NCBI GenBank assembly: GCA_900550395.1
Contig: URSD01000017.1
Location: 1-51,107, forward strand
Reading direction: 5' to 3'
Length of the DNA stretch: 51,107 bases
From: an uncultured Porphyromonadaceae bacterium
Lineage (GTDB): Bacteria; Bacteroidota; Bacteroidia; Bacteroidales; Muribaculaceae
Positions 34,445 to 43,004 of the stretch are shown piece by piece (position 1 is the stretch's first letter; each line of letters begins with the position of its first letter). The notes beneath the pieces were generated by a model. That model made no database searches and was not told where the DNA came from. It saw only the letters and a list, made by a program, of their open reading frames with translations. Both the position numbers and the translations under genes were made by a program.

Positions 34445-35400
34445 CAGTACAAATATCTTAAGAATTTCATCCTTGAGGAGGAAAGTTTTATAATTAAAAT
34501 CGATGCCACGGCAACAATTGAAAGAACAATAACAGTACGGACAATACTGTTTGTAAACAAGGGATTATAATATTCAACTTTTGCGAAACTAAATATAACG
34601 CAAAACTGAAGCATATAAAATATGGTCGATGCCCTACGTATCGATTTATACGGCAGAGCCTTAGGCATTCTTATTTGTTCCATCAAAGAACAGATTAACC
34701 ACGCGCCAACGATTTTAAAAATCGGAAGGAAAAGGGCTGAAATAAGACTTAACCCATAGAGTAGAAATATGGTAACGATACGGCTTCTTTTTGTATTATT
34801 AAACAGATTGAAATCGCCCTTTTCGGCAGCCTCAAGTCCTATCATACATGGAATTAAATGGTATGCAAAATGATAATATGGAGAAAACGGAATATTGATA
34901 AAATGTAAAATATTATTATATGATGTAAATATATAATAATTGATTGCGAAAATCCAGATGAATGTCTTGAAGTTTTTGTTTTTATTACAAAAAAAGATAA
35001 CAATCAGGTTAATTATAAGGGCTTTGATATACCAATAGCCACTGAACGTACAATGAAAAAAAATCGCTGTTACAGTTTCCTTAAAAGTCGCAACACTAAA
35101 CCATCTTTCCCATGTCCATGGCATCATCAAAACATACCAGATACCAAAAAGAATTACCAGACGCACCAATGACTTTCTCAATACCCGTCTCTTGCAGCCT
35201 ACATCCGCATTGGAGTTGAGTTTTATTATAAAAAGGTATGATGATATCATAAAAAATAATGGGATACATATGCCTGAAAAGTTTCCCACAATTAGATCGA
35301 ATAGAGGCCACTCATTTATGAAATGACAATGCCGTGCAACAATTATAATTGCCGCGCTAATTTTAATAATATCGAACGTCTTTGACTGGTTATCTGTCAT
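34444..35400 (-). CDS. Acyltransferase family 3 membrane protein
   Basis: A 318-residue integral membrane protein with about ten hydrophobic segments, of the acyltransferase 3 type that O-acetylates surface polysaccharides. The N-terminal IDxxK-like start (TFDIIKISAAIIIVARHCHF) holds the histidine typical of the family. Its 3' base overlaps the GT4 start by 1 nt, and its 5' end overlaps the preceding gene by 11 nt. It likely adds an acetyl group to a sugar of the repeat unit. Confidence 0.85.
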   Translation of the reverse strand: MTDNQSKTFDIIKISAAIIIVARHCHFINEWPLFDLIVGNFSGICIPLFFMISSYLFIIKLNSNADVGCKRRVLRKSLVRLVILFGIWYVLMMPWTWERWFSVATFKETVTAIFFHCTFSGYWYIKALIINLIVIFFCNKNKNFKTFIWIFAINYYIFTSYNNILHFINIPFSPYYHFAYHLIPCMIGLEAAEKGDFNLFNNTKRSRIVTIFLLYGLSLISALFLPIFKIVGAWLICSLMEQIRMPKALPYKSIRRASTIFYMLQFCVIFSFAKVEYYNPLFTNSIVRTVIVLSIVAVASILIIKLSSSRMKFLRYLY

Positions 35401-36349
35401 ATATAAATCGCATAATGCGTCCGGCTATTGTCTCCAACACGCGGAATAATCGACGATTTTTAAAGTAAACATCAATCAGCGGCGACGAGCAATATTGGCC
35501 AAAAGCGTCTTTTTTAATTTGTAAAAGTGTACACAAAATCTCGGGTCGATTAACAATAAGCTTGTCTATGTATTCGCTTTTAAAGCCTTTGCTTCTTATT
35601 TCATCATACAATAAAAAGGCCAAGAGACTCTCAGAATACTGAACATCAGCTGATGGATTGAAATAATGAATTATACGTGCACCCTTCACTGATGTCTTAT
35701 ATTTGCACTGACAATTCCATGAGTCGTCGAGCCGAGCTATTTTAAATTGAGTCTGATTGTTAGTTACACATAAAGCCGGTTGGTCTAAATTAAGACCGCT
35801 GGCAAGTGATATTTTCCAATTATTGTGCCATAATGTATAAAAATCATGAACAGCTTTCGTATCCCGAGCCAATATCACTCCACTATTATAATACGGAGTA
35901 CCAATGACATTGACAGAAGGATTGATTTTTCTGCATCTGTCGACTATTGCAGCATCAGTAGGTTCTACCATCTTTATCTGATTACAGTCATAAACCATGG
36001 CGAGATTGTACGGCATATTGTAAATATCTGACAACGAACCACAGATGACGGTATCTGTATCAATAAATAGAAAATCTCCGTTGATAATTTCCCGCAGTGA
36101 CGTCTTAAGGAATCTCGAACGCGTCTTCTGCTCAATATGTTCTTCAAATTCTTCGCTATGGATTGTAATCAATGGATTTGATGATATAAAATCATTCCCA
36201 TACAACAATTCTCGTGTCTCAACGTCACACACAATAGTGATTTCCACATCCGGATTGAATTTCATTAACGAATAAATACTGAGCATCATTTGCTCGGTAT
36301 AATAATCAGAACCTCTGCTGATCAACACATATACAATCCGCATTTTCAT
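35390..36349 (-). CDS. GT8-like glycosyltransferase
   Basis: A 319-residue protein of nucleotide-sugar transferase type. FLFIDTDTVICGSLSDIY (about 94-111) has the DxD metal motif and the G-x-L-x-x-(I/L) context of GT8/LgtC-like enzymes. YYNSGVILARD (about 152-162) and LNLDQPAL (about 185-192) are the usual acceptor-side motifs, and IIHYF near 225 gives the late His. It is 3 bp downstream of the ABC ATPase gene. Sugar specificity is not predictable. Confidence 0.8.
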   Translation of the reverse strand: MKMRIVYVLISRGSDYYTEQMMLSIYSLMKFNPDVEITIVCDVETRELLYGNDFISSNPLITIHSEEFEEHIEQKTRSRFLKTSLREIINGDFLFIDTDTVICGSLSDIYNMPYNLAMVYDCNQIKMVEPTDAAIVDRCRKINPSVNVIGTPYYNSGVILARDTKAVHDFYTLWHNNWKISLASGLNLDQPALCVTNNQTQFKIARLDDSWNCQCKYKTSVKGARIIHYFNPSADVQYSESLLAFLLYDEIRSKGFKSEYIDKLIVNRPEILCTLLQIKKDAFGQYCSSPLIDVYFKNRRLFRVLETIAGRIMRFIYDR

Positions 36350-36352
36350 AAA

Positions 36353-37621
36353 TCAATCATTTACAGTTTCGAGGCCGAAAAAGCCATCGGCATGTCCAAT
36401 CAAAGGCTTGCCGAAGCCTTCAAAATTCCCGTCAAAATGAATATTGGCACAAGATGGTGCATATACATAATCCTGAATCAATGGCTGATGAAGGTATATA
36501 TCCATAATGTAATCGCCGCTACTCACAAATCTCGGTACTTTGATTCGTTTTTTTAACACGAATGCACCTGCCGGTATTTCCAGGACATTAGCTCGGTAGC
36601 GTCCTTCAATCAAAGCGGCCATTGCTACACCACTCGTGTTGCGGATGTACAGTTTCATCTCAATTTTCAATAGCTCGTCGGTGAAGCCTTGCACCTCCAC
36701 GTCTATAAATTCCTGTTGTGACTTGATATTTACAAAATTTGCATCACTACCGTTAATCTTTATTGTATCAATCGTTATGTAGTCTTTTTTGAACTTGATG
36801 GCATCACATATTCTCCCTGTCTCAAGAATGATATTTTTATCAAGATATTGATCTACTGCCGCTTGTGTATCTCCGTCGAAGGAAACCATGCCATTGTTAA
36901 GGACAACGCATCGCGTACACAGGCTTTTTATTGCAGCCATGTTATGACTTACGAAAAGAACAGTCCGGCCTTCCCCTCTTGAGACATCCTTCATTTTCCC
37001 AAGAGCCTTGCGCTGGAATTCAGCATCGCCGACGGCAAGGACCTCATCAACCACTAATATTTCCGGCTCAAGAAACGCAGCAACAGCAAACCCAAGACGC
37101 ACTGTCATACCGCTTGAATAGCGCTTAACAGGAGTGTCGACATATCTTGCTACACCGGCAAACTCAACGATATCGTTGAGTTTGGCAGATATCTCATTTC
37201 TTGTCATTCCCATTATAGCTCCATTCATATAGATGTTTTCACGCCCTGTCATTTCAGGGTGAAAACCGGTGCCGACTTCAAGCAGAGAGGCAATGCGGCC
37301 ACGGGCTCTGATTTCACCCTGCGTAGGAGCCGTGACTCGTGATAGCAATTTAAGCAGAGTTGATTTCCCTGCACCGTTCTTGCCGATTATTCCTACCACA
37401 TCGCCCTCGTTGACATTGAATGTTATATTTTTTAGAGCCCATACATAATCGCTGTTGCCACTTTTGCTTCGCTCATTTGTTTCTCCGATGATTAAATACG
37501 GATCCTCTCTTCTCAGAATTTTAGTGACCCACCATCGGTTTAAATCGTGCGATAAGGTACCGGTGCCGACAACACCCAAACGATATAATTTGCCTATATT
37601 ATCAAATTCTATTGCTGTCAT
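36353..37621 (-). CDS. wzt: Polysaccharide ABC transporter ATP-binding protein (Wzt/TagH-like)
   Basis: The 422-residue ATPase energises export of a finished, lipid-linked polysaccharide across the inner membrane. Motifs: Walker A GKNGAGKST (80-88), signature YSSGM (168-172), Walker B ILVVDE (188-193) and the H-loop His226 in SHN. After about 260 comes a C-terminal beta domain like that of Wzt proteins that recognise the end of the O-polysaccharide. The permease lies 39 bp upstream. The presence of this domain suggests export coupled to recognition of a chain end or modification. Confidence 0.92.
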   Translation of the reverse strand: MTAIEFDNIGKLYRLGVVGTGTLSHDLNRWWVTKILRREDPYLIIGETNERSKSGNSDYVWALKNITFNVNEGDVVGIIGKNGAGKSTLLKLLSRVTAPTQGEIRARGRIASLLEVGTGFHPEMTGRENIYMNGAIMGMTRNEISAKLNDIVEFAGVARYVDTPVKRYSSGMTVRLGFAVAAFLEPEILVVDEVLAVGDAEFQRKALGKMKDVSRGEGRTVLFVSHNMAAIKSLCTRCVVLNNGMVSFDGDTQAAVDQYLDKNIILETGRICDAIKFKKDYITIDTIKINGSDANFVNIKSQQEFIDVEVQGFTDELLKIEMKLYIRNTSGVAMAALIEGRYRANVLEIPAGAFVLKKRIKVPRFVSSGDYIMDIYLHQPLIQDYVYAPSCANIHFDGNFEGFGKPLIGHADGFFGLETVND

Positions 37622-37660
37622 ATATTTAATATAAAAGGTTGCTGTTGTTTCAAGCCTGAT

Positions 37661-38503
37661 CTAAACAGTATCCATAAATGTCCTTTCAACTTTTTGAAAG
37701 ATAATGATTGAAACAAACAACGACACCAACATGAATATAAAACTATACGCTAAAAGGCCCCAGTGAAGTTCTCCGCACCCTAATGTAGCATACTTGAAGG
37801 CTTCAAAAATCGAAGACAAGGGGTTCAGTTCAATTATATGACGGTAATGAGGCGGTGCGGCATCCAGAGGGTAAATGACGGGGGTCGCGTACATAAACAA
37901 TTGTACGCCGAAAGCTATTAACTGCTTAAGGTCACGATACTTTGTCGTTAATGATGAAAAAATCAGTCCCCAGGACATTGCAAGCAATGCTACCATTAAT
38001 ACAAGAACCGGCACAAGAAATACCGCCCATGTCAAATGAATATCAGCTCCTTTGACATAATAATAGAGAATCATTAAAGCATATAGAAATCCCTGAATCC
38101 CGGTCTTTATTAAATTTGATGTAATCGACGCTAATGGTACAATCAGACGTGGAAAATAAACTTTTCCGAATACATTAGAATTTTTCCCGAAAACATCAGA
38201 AGATTCCGTAAATGATGAATTAAAGTAGTTCCATAGAACAATACCCGCCATGTAAAACAATGGCTGAGGTATTCCGTTGGTCGTAATTCCTGCCAAACCG
38301 CCAAACACAAATGTGAACATGATTGTGGTCAGAATCGGCTGAATAAGAAACCATAACGGACCCAGTACAGTCTGTTTGTACACAGTTATAATGTCTCGCT
38401 TGACATACATAATATACAAATCTCTGTACCGCCATAAATCGTAGAGGTTTATATCCAGCGCTCTTTTTTTAGGCTTAATTATTATAGTCCAATTTTCGTT
38501 CAT
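37661..38503 (-). CDS. wzm: Polysaccharide ABC transporter permease (Wzm/TagG-like)
   Basis: A 280-residue inner-membrane protein with about six membrane segments and an amphipathic N-terminus (YRDLYIMYVKRDIITVYKQT), as in ABC-2 type polysaccharide permeases. PLWFLIQPILTTIMFTFVFG is the first segment region, and IYPLDAAPPHYRHIIELNPL is a conserved loop. The start is the ATG before NENWTIIIKPKK, 2 bp after the GT2 stop; an earlier in-frame ATG would overlap that gene by 49 bp. It forms the transport channel with the ATPase encoded next. Confidence 0.9.
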   Translation of the reverse strand: MNENWTIIIKPKKRALDINLYDLWRYRDLYIMYVKRDIITVYKQTVLGPLWFLIQPILTTIMFTFVFGGLAGITTNGIPQPLFYMAGIVLWNYFNSSFTESSDVFGKNSNVFGKVYFPRLIVPLASITSNLIKTGIQGFLYALMILYYYVKGADIHLTWAVFLVPVLVLMVALLAMSWGLIFSSLTTKYRDLKQLIAFGVQLFMYATPVIYPLDAAPPHYRHIIELNPLSSIFEAFKYATLGCGELHWGLLAYSFIFMLVSLFVSIIIFQKVERTFMDTV

Positions 38504-38505
38504 AT

Positions 38506-39432
38506 TTATGCTGCTTTTAGCAGATTCACCAATAGCACAACCTTTGTCTTCCATAGAAGATGAGGTGAGAATATAATTCGATAAAGATTTGATTTAAGAA
38601 ATGATATTATTTTGCTTCGATAGTCTGCGTACTTCTCAGTCTTATCTTTATTTAATGTTACAAGCCATTTACATGAAACTTCGGCCGCAATGGACAAGGA
38701 CTGGCTAACGTATTCTTTTAGATTTGATTTTACATACAAATGAGTCGATACAGCATTATCAAATTCTCCTAATGCTCTAAAAGATAACGTCTGTTTGGAT
38801 AGACTGCCCTCATGCTGTTCATAAAAATATAATGGTGTATTAATATATACAATTGAGTTGGCCTTGCAAAACAACTGAGCCTTGACATAATAATCCTCAT
38901 TTACTGTTGCTGCCGGGTATTCTATATCATCAAAAAGGCTGCGCTTATAACAACCGCCGGGGAATCCCCAGAACTCATATTTGAAGAATCTCGCAAATAG
39001 TTCCGCTGCAGGAATGATTCGCAGCGGTTCGAGGTCTTCACATTGTGGCAAGCAATATGTATCAATACGTTTAACACGACTGATTGCCATATCACACTTG
39101 TATTGCTGTATTGCGGCATAATGTGCTGAAAGATAATTCGGGGCAACATAATCGTCACTATCAACAAACATCAGGTAATCTCCGGCAGATTCATTTACAC
39201 CATATTTTCGGGAAATCGATGCTCCGGAATTTATTCTTTGAGAAATCAGTTTGATTTTTTGAGGATATTTTAGAGAATAGTACTCACAGATTTTCAGAGA
39301 ATTATCGGTAGATCCATCGTTTACAAGGACAATTTCAAAGTCTTGAAAGCCCTGATTAAGCAGTGAATTTATACAACGTTCTAAATACTTATCAGCGTTA
39401 TATACAGGTATGATGACAGAAATCAGTGGCAT
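38506..39432 (-). CDS. Glycosyltransferase family 2 protein
   Basis: A GT-A fold enzyme of 308 residues starting at the ATG before PLISVIIPVYN; the earlier in-frame ATG lies inside the upstream UpxY gene. Motifs: ISVIIPVYNADKYLERCINS, VLVNDGSTDNS and FVDSDDYV. It is the first biosynthesis gene after the UpxY antiterminator. The sugar transferred is unknown. Confidence 0.9.
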   Translation of the reverse strand: MPLISVIIPVYNADKYLERCINSLLNQGFQDFEIVLVNDGSTDNSLKICEYYSLKYPQKIKLISQRINSGASISRKYGVNESAGDYLMFVDSDDYVAPNYLSAHYAAIQQYKCDMAISRVKRIDTYCLPQCEDLEPLRIIPAAELFARFFKYEFWGFPGGCYKRSLFDDIEYPAATVNEDYYVKAQLFCKANSIVYINTPLYFYEQHEGSLSKQTLSFRALGEFDNAVSTHLYVKSNLKEYVSQSLSIAAEVSCKWLVTLNKDKTEKYADYRSKIISFLKSNLYRIIFSPHLLWKTKVVLLVNLLKAA

Positions 39433-39445
39433 GTGCTGAATGATG

Positions 39446-40051
39446 TTAGCGGGCAATTTTCTCAACGTCGAGAGGATGGATAATTACTGTAGCGCCACCA
39501 AGGAGAGACAGGCTTACGACCAGAGAGTGTGTGCCGTCGAAGTTTTTTCTTATCTCTCCCTCAAGCCCACGAAGATTGCCGCGAATCACTCTTACATTAT
39601 CGTTTATGCGAAATTCTGTCGGTATGAATGAAACAGGCGATTCTGAATTTCCGAGGATAAATCTAAGTTTTTCAATTTCAGCGTCGTTAATCACCGCTAT
39701 GGGCTTGTTCAGGCCGCCGGATTCTGCCGAGCGATTGACCAGAAAGCGATTGATGTACGGAAGGGTTACAAGGTTCCGTCGTTCGACTTCAGTACATCTT
39801 ATAAAAACCATTGAGGGAATTACCACGCGATTAATTTTCTTGCGTCGCCCGTTTGCCCATACACGCACTTCCGGCTGAGTAGCCACATAGGTTTCTACGT
39901 TAATCTTATGAAGTTTATCGGCGACGGATTTTTCATGCCGCGAGTTTACAATTGCCACAAACCACTTGAGATCCGGCACGCCTACGGCATCGTCAACGCC
40001 CGAGGGCACTGCCGCCAATTTTCGCTCAGATACCAGTCTGCGGGTCATCAA
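39446..40051 (-). CDS. UpxY-type NusG-like transcription antiterminator
   Basis: A 201-residue NusG-family protein. The NGN domain starts at KWFVAIVNSRHEKSVADKL (about 29-47), with PSMVFIRC near 80, and the KOW-type end reads NDNVRVIRGNLRGLEG (about 150-165). In Bacteroides, UpxY proteins are encoded at the start of capsule operons and let RNA polymerase read through the long leader of their own operon. Its place as the first gene of the AT-rich polysaccharide operon fits that role. No UpxZ-like gene follows. Confidence 0.88.
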   Translation of the reverse strand: MMTRRLVSERKLAAVPSGVDDAVGVPDLKWFVAIVNSRHEKSVADKLHKINVETYVATQPEVRVWANGRRKKINRVVIPSMVFIRCTEVERRNLVTLPYINRFLVNRSAESGGLNKPIAVINDAEIEKLRFILGNSESPVSFIPTEFRINDNVRVIRGNLRGLEGEIRKNFDGTHSLVVSLSLLGGATVIIHPLDVEKIAR

Positions 40052-40097
40052 AAACGATTCTGATATGTGTTTTTTATTACGAATGATTTATTCGGCT

Positions 40098-40105
40098 GTA
40101 AAGAT
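40098..40105 (-). promoter_or_regulatory. Probable -7 box of the polysaccharide operon
   Basis: The minus strand reads TATCTTTA, one base off TAnnTTTG, about 47 bp before the UpxY start. No inverted repeats that would mark an invertible promoter are visible around it. Confidence 0.4.
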
Positions 40106-40226
40106 AGTGATTTTTTACGATAGAAATCCATATAATAATAAGGGATTTTGGATGATATCTGTTTTTTAACAGCTTTTTATCAGTTCCTAATTCTGGAACC
40201 GTTACCCGATTTTCGCATTTTATCCG

Positions 40227-40234
40227 TATCTTTG
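40227..40234 (+). promoter_or_regulatory. Possible -7 box of the polyferredoxin gene
   Basis: TATCTTTG matches TAnnTTTG and lies only 7 bp before the ATG at 40242, so the transcript would be leaderless or nearly so. A weak TT-rich -33 region is present. Confidence 0.4.
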
Positions 40235-40241
40235 TGCAGTC

Positions 40242-41702
40242 ATGACTAAGCAATACCATCGGATACGCGTGGCGCGGCAGTGCGTCGGGGCGGCGATAGC
40301 CCTGGCTGTCACGGCCGCCGTGGCCCTTGGCGCCCGCTGCGTCGCCACCCGCATGCAGCTGTTTCCGGCAATTATGGCCGGCAGCGCCGTGTGGCTCGGC
40401 CTCTGGAGTGTGGCTACCCTGCTGCTGGGGCGTATCTACTGCTCCACGGCATGCCCCATGGGCACGTTGATGGACGTCGCCGCCCGCCTGCGCATGGCCC
40501 TGGAGCGCCACCGCCGCGGACGTGCGACGCGCTATCGCTACGAGGCGCCCTCCCTGCGCGGCCGCTACTCGGTGCTGGCCGTCACCGGCATATGCGTAGC
40601 CCTGGGATTCACCATCCTGCCCTCCCTGCTCGACCCCTACAGCGCCTACGCGCGCATCGTGGCCGCCGCCCGCTGTGCGGTGGTATCGCCCGCCGGACGC
40701 GCCGCCGGCATCGGCATAGCCTCGGCCGTAGTGGCCCTCGCCACACTCGGCGTCGTGGCCGCCGTGGCGTGGCGGCGCGGACGCCACATCTGCACGGCGT
40801 GGTGCCCCATAGGCTCTACGCTGGGCCTCGTCAGCCGTTATTCGCTGTACCATGCCGACGTCAACACCGACATGTGCGTACGCTGCTCGCGCTGCGCCGA
40901 CGTCTGCAAGGCATCCTGCATCGACCCCGCCGACATGACTGTCGACACCTCGCGCTGCGTGGTGTGCTTCGACTGCATGGACGTCTGCCCCACTGGCGCC
41001 ATCACCTACCGCCGCGACCGCCATCGCCTGACGACGCCCCTGCTCCAGCCCACGCGCCCCGCTGCCACCGCCGGCTACAGCAAGAACGCCGCCTCGCAGC
41101 CCGTGCGCATGGACCGGCGCAGCTTCCTGCGCCTGGGCATAGTAGTGGCCGCGGCCACAGCCACCGGGCGCCGCGCGGCCTCCGGTCCGGCCTGGGCGCC
41201 GCGCCCGCTGAAAGCCCTCAACGCCCCGCTGCCCCCCGGGTTCGCATCGCGCAACGCCTACCTGCGCCGCTGCACCGCATGCGCCGCATGCGTGGCCGCC
41301 TGCCCCACTGGCGTGCTGCGGCCCTCCACACGTGAGTTCGGACTCGAACACACCCTCCAGCCCGTCATGGACTACTCGGCCGCCGCCTGCGCCACCGACT
41401 GCAACCGCTGCACGCAGGTGTGTCCCTCGGGAGCCATCGTGCCGCTGACCCTCGGCGAGAAGCGCCGCTTCGTCATCGGCAAGGCGCGCATACGCCTCCA
41501 GAACTGCCTCGCCTACGGCCGCGGCGAGACCTGCGGACGCTGTGCCCGGCGCTGCCCCTACGGAGCGCTGACGATGACCGTCTTCTCCGACGGCCGGCGC
41601 GGCCCGCAGCTCGACCTCACAAAATGCACCGGCTGCGGACAGTGCGAGACCGTGTGCCCATCCGAACCCTACAAAGCAATAGTAATAGAAGGAACCGACT
41701 GA
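40242..41702 (+). CDS. NapH/NapG-like fused polyferredoxin
   Basis: The 486-residue protein is an electron carrier with six [4Fe-4S] motifs. N-terminal half: membrane segments (about 14-30, 45-62, 112-130 and 155-175), the paired motifs YCSTACPMG (67-74) and CTAWCPIG (184-191), then CVRCSRCADVC (212-222) and CVVCFDCMDVC (239-249). This is the NapH layout. Residues 291-298 read DRRSFLRLG, a twin-arginine motif, followed by a NapG-like half with cysteines at 344-354, 387-394, 431-438 and 462-472. It therefore looks like a NapH-NapG fusion with an internal Tat-type signal. thyA and folA follow closely. No reductase partner is in the window. Confidence 0.82.
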   Translation: MTKQYHRIRVARQCVGAAIALAVTAAVALGARCVATRMQLFPAIMAGSAVWLGLWSVATLLLGRIYCSTACPMGTLMDVAARLRMALERHRRGRATRYRYEAPSLRGRYSVLAVTGICVALGFTILPSLLDPYSAYARIVAAARCAVVSPAGRAAGIGIASAVVALATLGVVAAVAWRRGRHICTAWCPIGSTLGLVSRYSLYHADVNTDMCVRCSRCADVCKASCIDPADMTVDTSRCVVCFDCMDVCPTGAITYRRDRHRLTTPLLQPTRPAATAGYSKNAASQPVRMDRRSFLRLGIVVAAATATGRRAASGPAWAPRPLKALNAPLPPGFASRNAYLRRCTACAACVAACPTGVLRPSTREFGLEHTLQPVMDYSAAACATDCNRCTQVCPSGAIVPLTLGEKRRFVIGKARIRLQNCLAYGRGETCGRCARRCPYGALTMTVFSDGRRGPQLDLTKCTGCGQCETVCPSEPYKAIVIEGTD

Positions 41703-41706
41703 CACC

Positions 41707-42504
41707 ATGAAACAATATCTCGACCTCCTCCGCGACATCCTGGAGAACGGCAACGACCGCGGCGACCGCACCGGCACCGGCACACGCAGCGTCTTCGGAC
41801 GCCAGATGCGCTTCGACCTCGCCGACGGCTTCCCGCTGCTCACCACCAAGAAGCTCCACCTCAAGTCCATCGTCTACGAGCTCCTCTGGTTTCTGCGCGG
41901 CGACACCAACGTCCGCTACCTTCAGGACCACGGCGTGCGCATCTGGAACGAATGGGCCGACCCCGACACGGGCGACCTCGGACACATCTACGGCTACCAG
42001 TGGCGCTCCTGGCCCGCCTACGACGGCACGGCCATCGACCAGATAACCGCCGCCATCGACACCATACGCCGCGACCCCCAGAGCCGACGCAACATCGTCA
42101 GCGCCTGGAACGTCGCCGACCTCGGCCACATGAACCTGCCGCCCTGCCACATCCTCTTCCAGTTCTACGTCGACCGCGGCCGCCTGAGCATGCAGCTCTA
42201 CCAGCGCAGCGCCGACTGCTTCCTGGGCGTGCCCTTCAACATCGCCTCCTACGCCCTGCTCCTGCACATGATGGCGCAGGTCACCGGCCTGCAGCCCGGC
42301 GAATTCGTCCACACCCTCGGCGACGCACACATCTACCACAACCACATCGACCAGGTGCGCCTGCAGCTTACGCGCGAGCCGCGTCCGCTGCCCCGCCTGC
42401 GCCTCAACCCCGACGTGCGCGACATCTTCGCCTTCGACTACGGCGACATAAGCCTCGAGGGCTACGACCCGCACCCCCACATCGCCGGCAAGGTAAGCGT
42501 ATGA
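41707..42504 (+). CDS. thyA: Thymidylate synthase
   Basis: It methylates dUMP to dTMP with methylene-tetrahydrofolate, releasing dihydrofolate for the enzyme encoded next. The 265-residue protein has RTGTGTRSVFG (21-31), the catalytic Cys147 in LPPCHILFQF, QRSADCFLGVPFNIASY (the nucleotide-binding region) and the late HIYHNH. It starts 4 bp after the polyferredoxin stop, and its own stop overlaps folA (ATGA). Confidence 0.97.
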   Translation: MKQYLDLLRDILENGNDRGDRTGTGTRSVFGRQMRFDLADGFPLLTTKKLHLKSIVYELLWFLRGDTNVRYLQDHGVRIWNEWADPDTGDLGHIYGYQWRSWPAYDGTAIDQITAAIDTIRRDPQSRRNIVSAWNVADLGHMNLPPCHILFQFYVDRGRLSMQLYQRSADCFLGVPFNIASYALLLHMMAQVTGLQPGEFVHTLGDAHIYHNHIDQVRLQLTREPRPLPRLRLNPDVRDIFAFDYGDISLEGYDPHPHIAGKVSV

Positions 42505-43004
42505 CGCAGCATATCACCATCATAGCCGCCGTGGGCCGCGACGGCGCCATAGGCCGCGGCGGCAGCCTCATATTCCGCATACGCGACGACATGCGCCGCT
42601 TCCGTGCCCTCACGATGGGCAAACCCGTAGTGATGGGGCGCCGCACCTTCGAGTCGCTGCCATCGGCCCTCCCGGGCAGACGCAACATCGTTGTCACCGG
42701 CCGCCCGGGCTGGCGTCCCGAAGGAGCCGAGACAGCCCCCGGCCTCGCCGAAGCCATCGCAATGTGCGCCGATGCGCCGGAAGTGATGATAATAGGCGGC
42801 GCGCAGCTCTACCGTGCCGCCATGGACATCGCCACCGTTCTGGACCTCACCGTCATCGACGCCGACACACCCGACGCCGACACCGCTTTCCCCGACGTCG
42901 ACCCCGCCGTGTGGCGTATGGAGGCCGATTCCGGCCCGCTGTCCGACCCCGCCTCGGGCCTCGGCTACCGCTTCGTCACGCTGCGCCGCGTCAGCGCCGG
43001 GTGA
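42501..43004 (+). CDS. folA: Dihydrofolate reductase
   Basis: It reduces dihydrofolate to tetrahydrofolate with NADPH, restoring the folate used by ThyA. The 167-residue protein has IIAAVGRDGAIGRGG at the start, the substrate-binding RDDMRRFRALTMGKPVVMGR with RTFESLP, and the GGAQLY motif (about 98-103). The start overlaps the thyA stop. Its last 14 bp overlap the 3' end of the convergent FecR gene. Confidence 0.95.
   Translation: MTQHITIIAAVGRDGAIGRGGSLIFRIRDDMRRFRALTMGKPVVMGRRTFESLPSALPGRRNIVVTGRPGWRPEGAETAPGLAEAIAMCADAPEVMIIGGAQLYRAAMDIATVLDLTVIDADTPDADTAFPDVDPAVWRMEADSGPLSDPASGLGYRFVTLRRVSAG

Noticed and set aside
40052..40241. Invertible promoter before the UpxY gene, as in Bacteroides capsule loci
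   Set aside because: No pair of inverted repeats flanks the promoter region and no recombinase gene is near.
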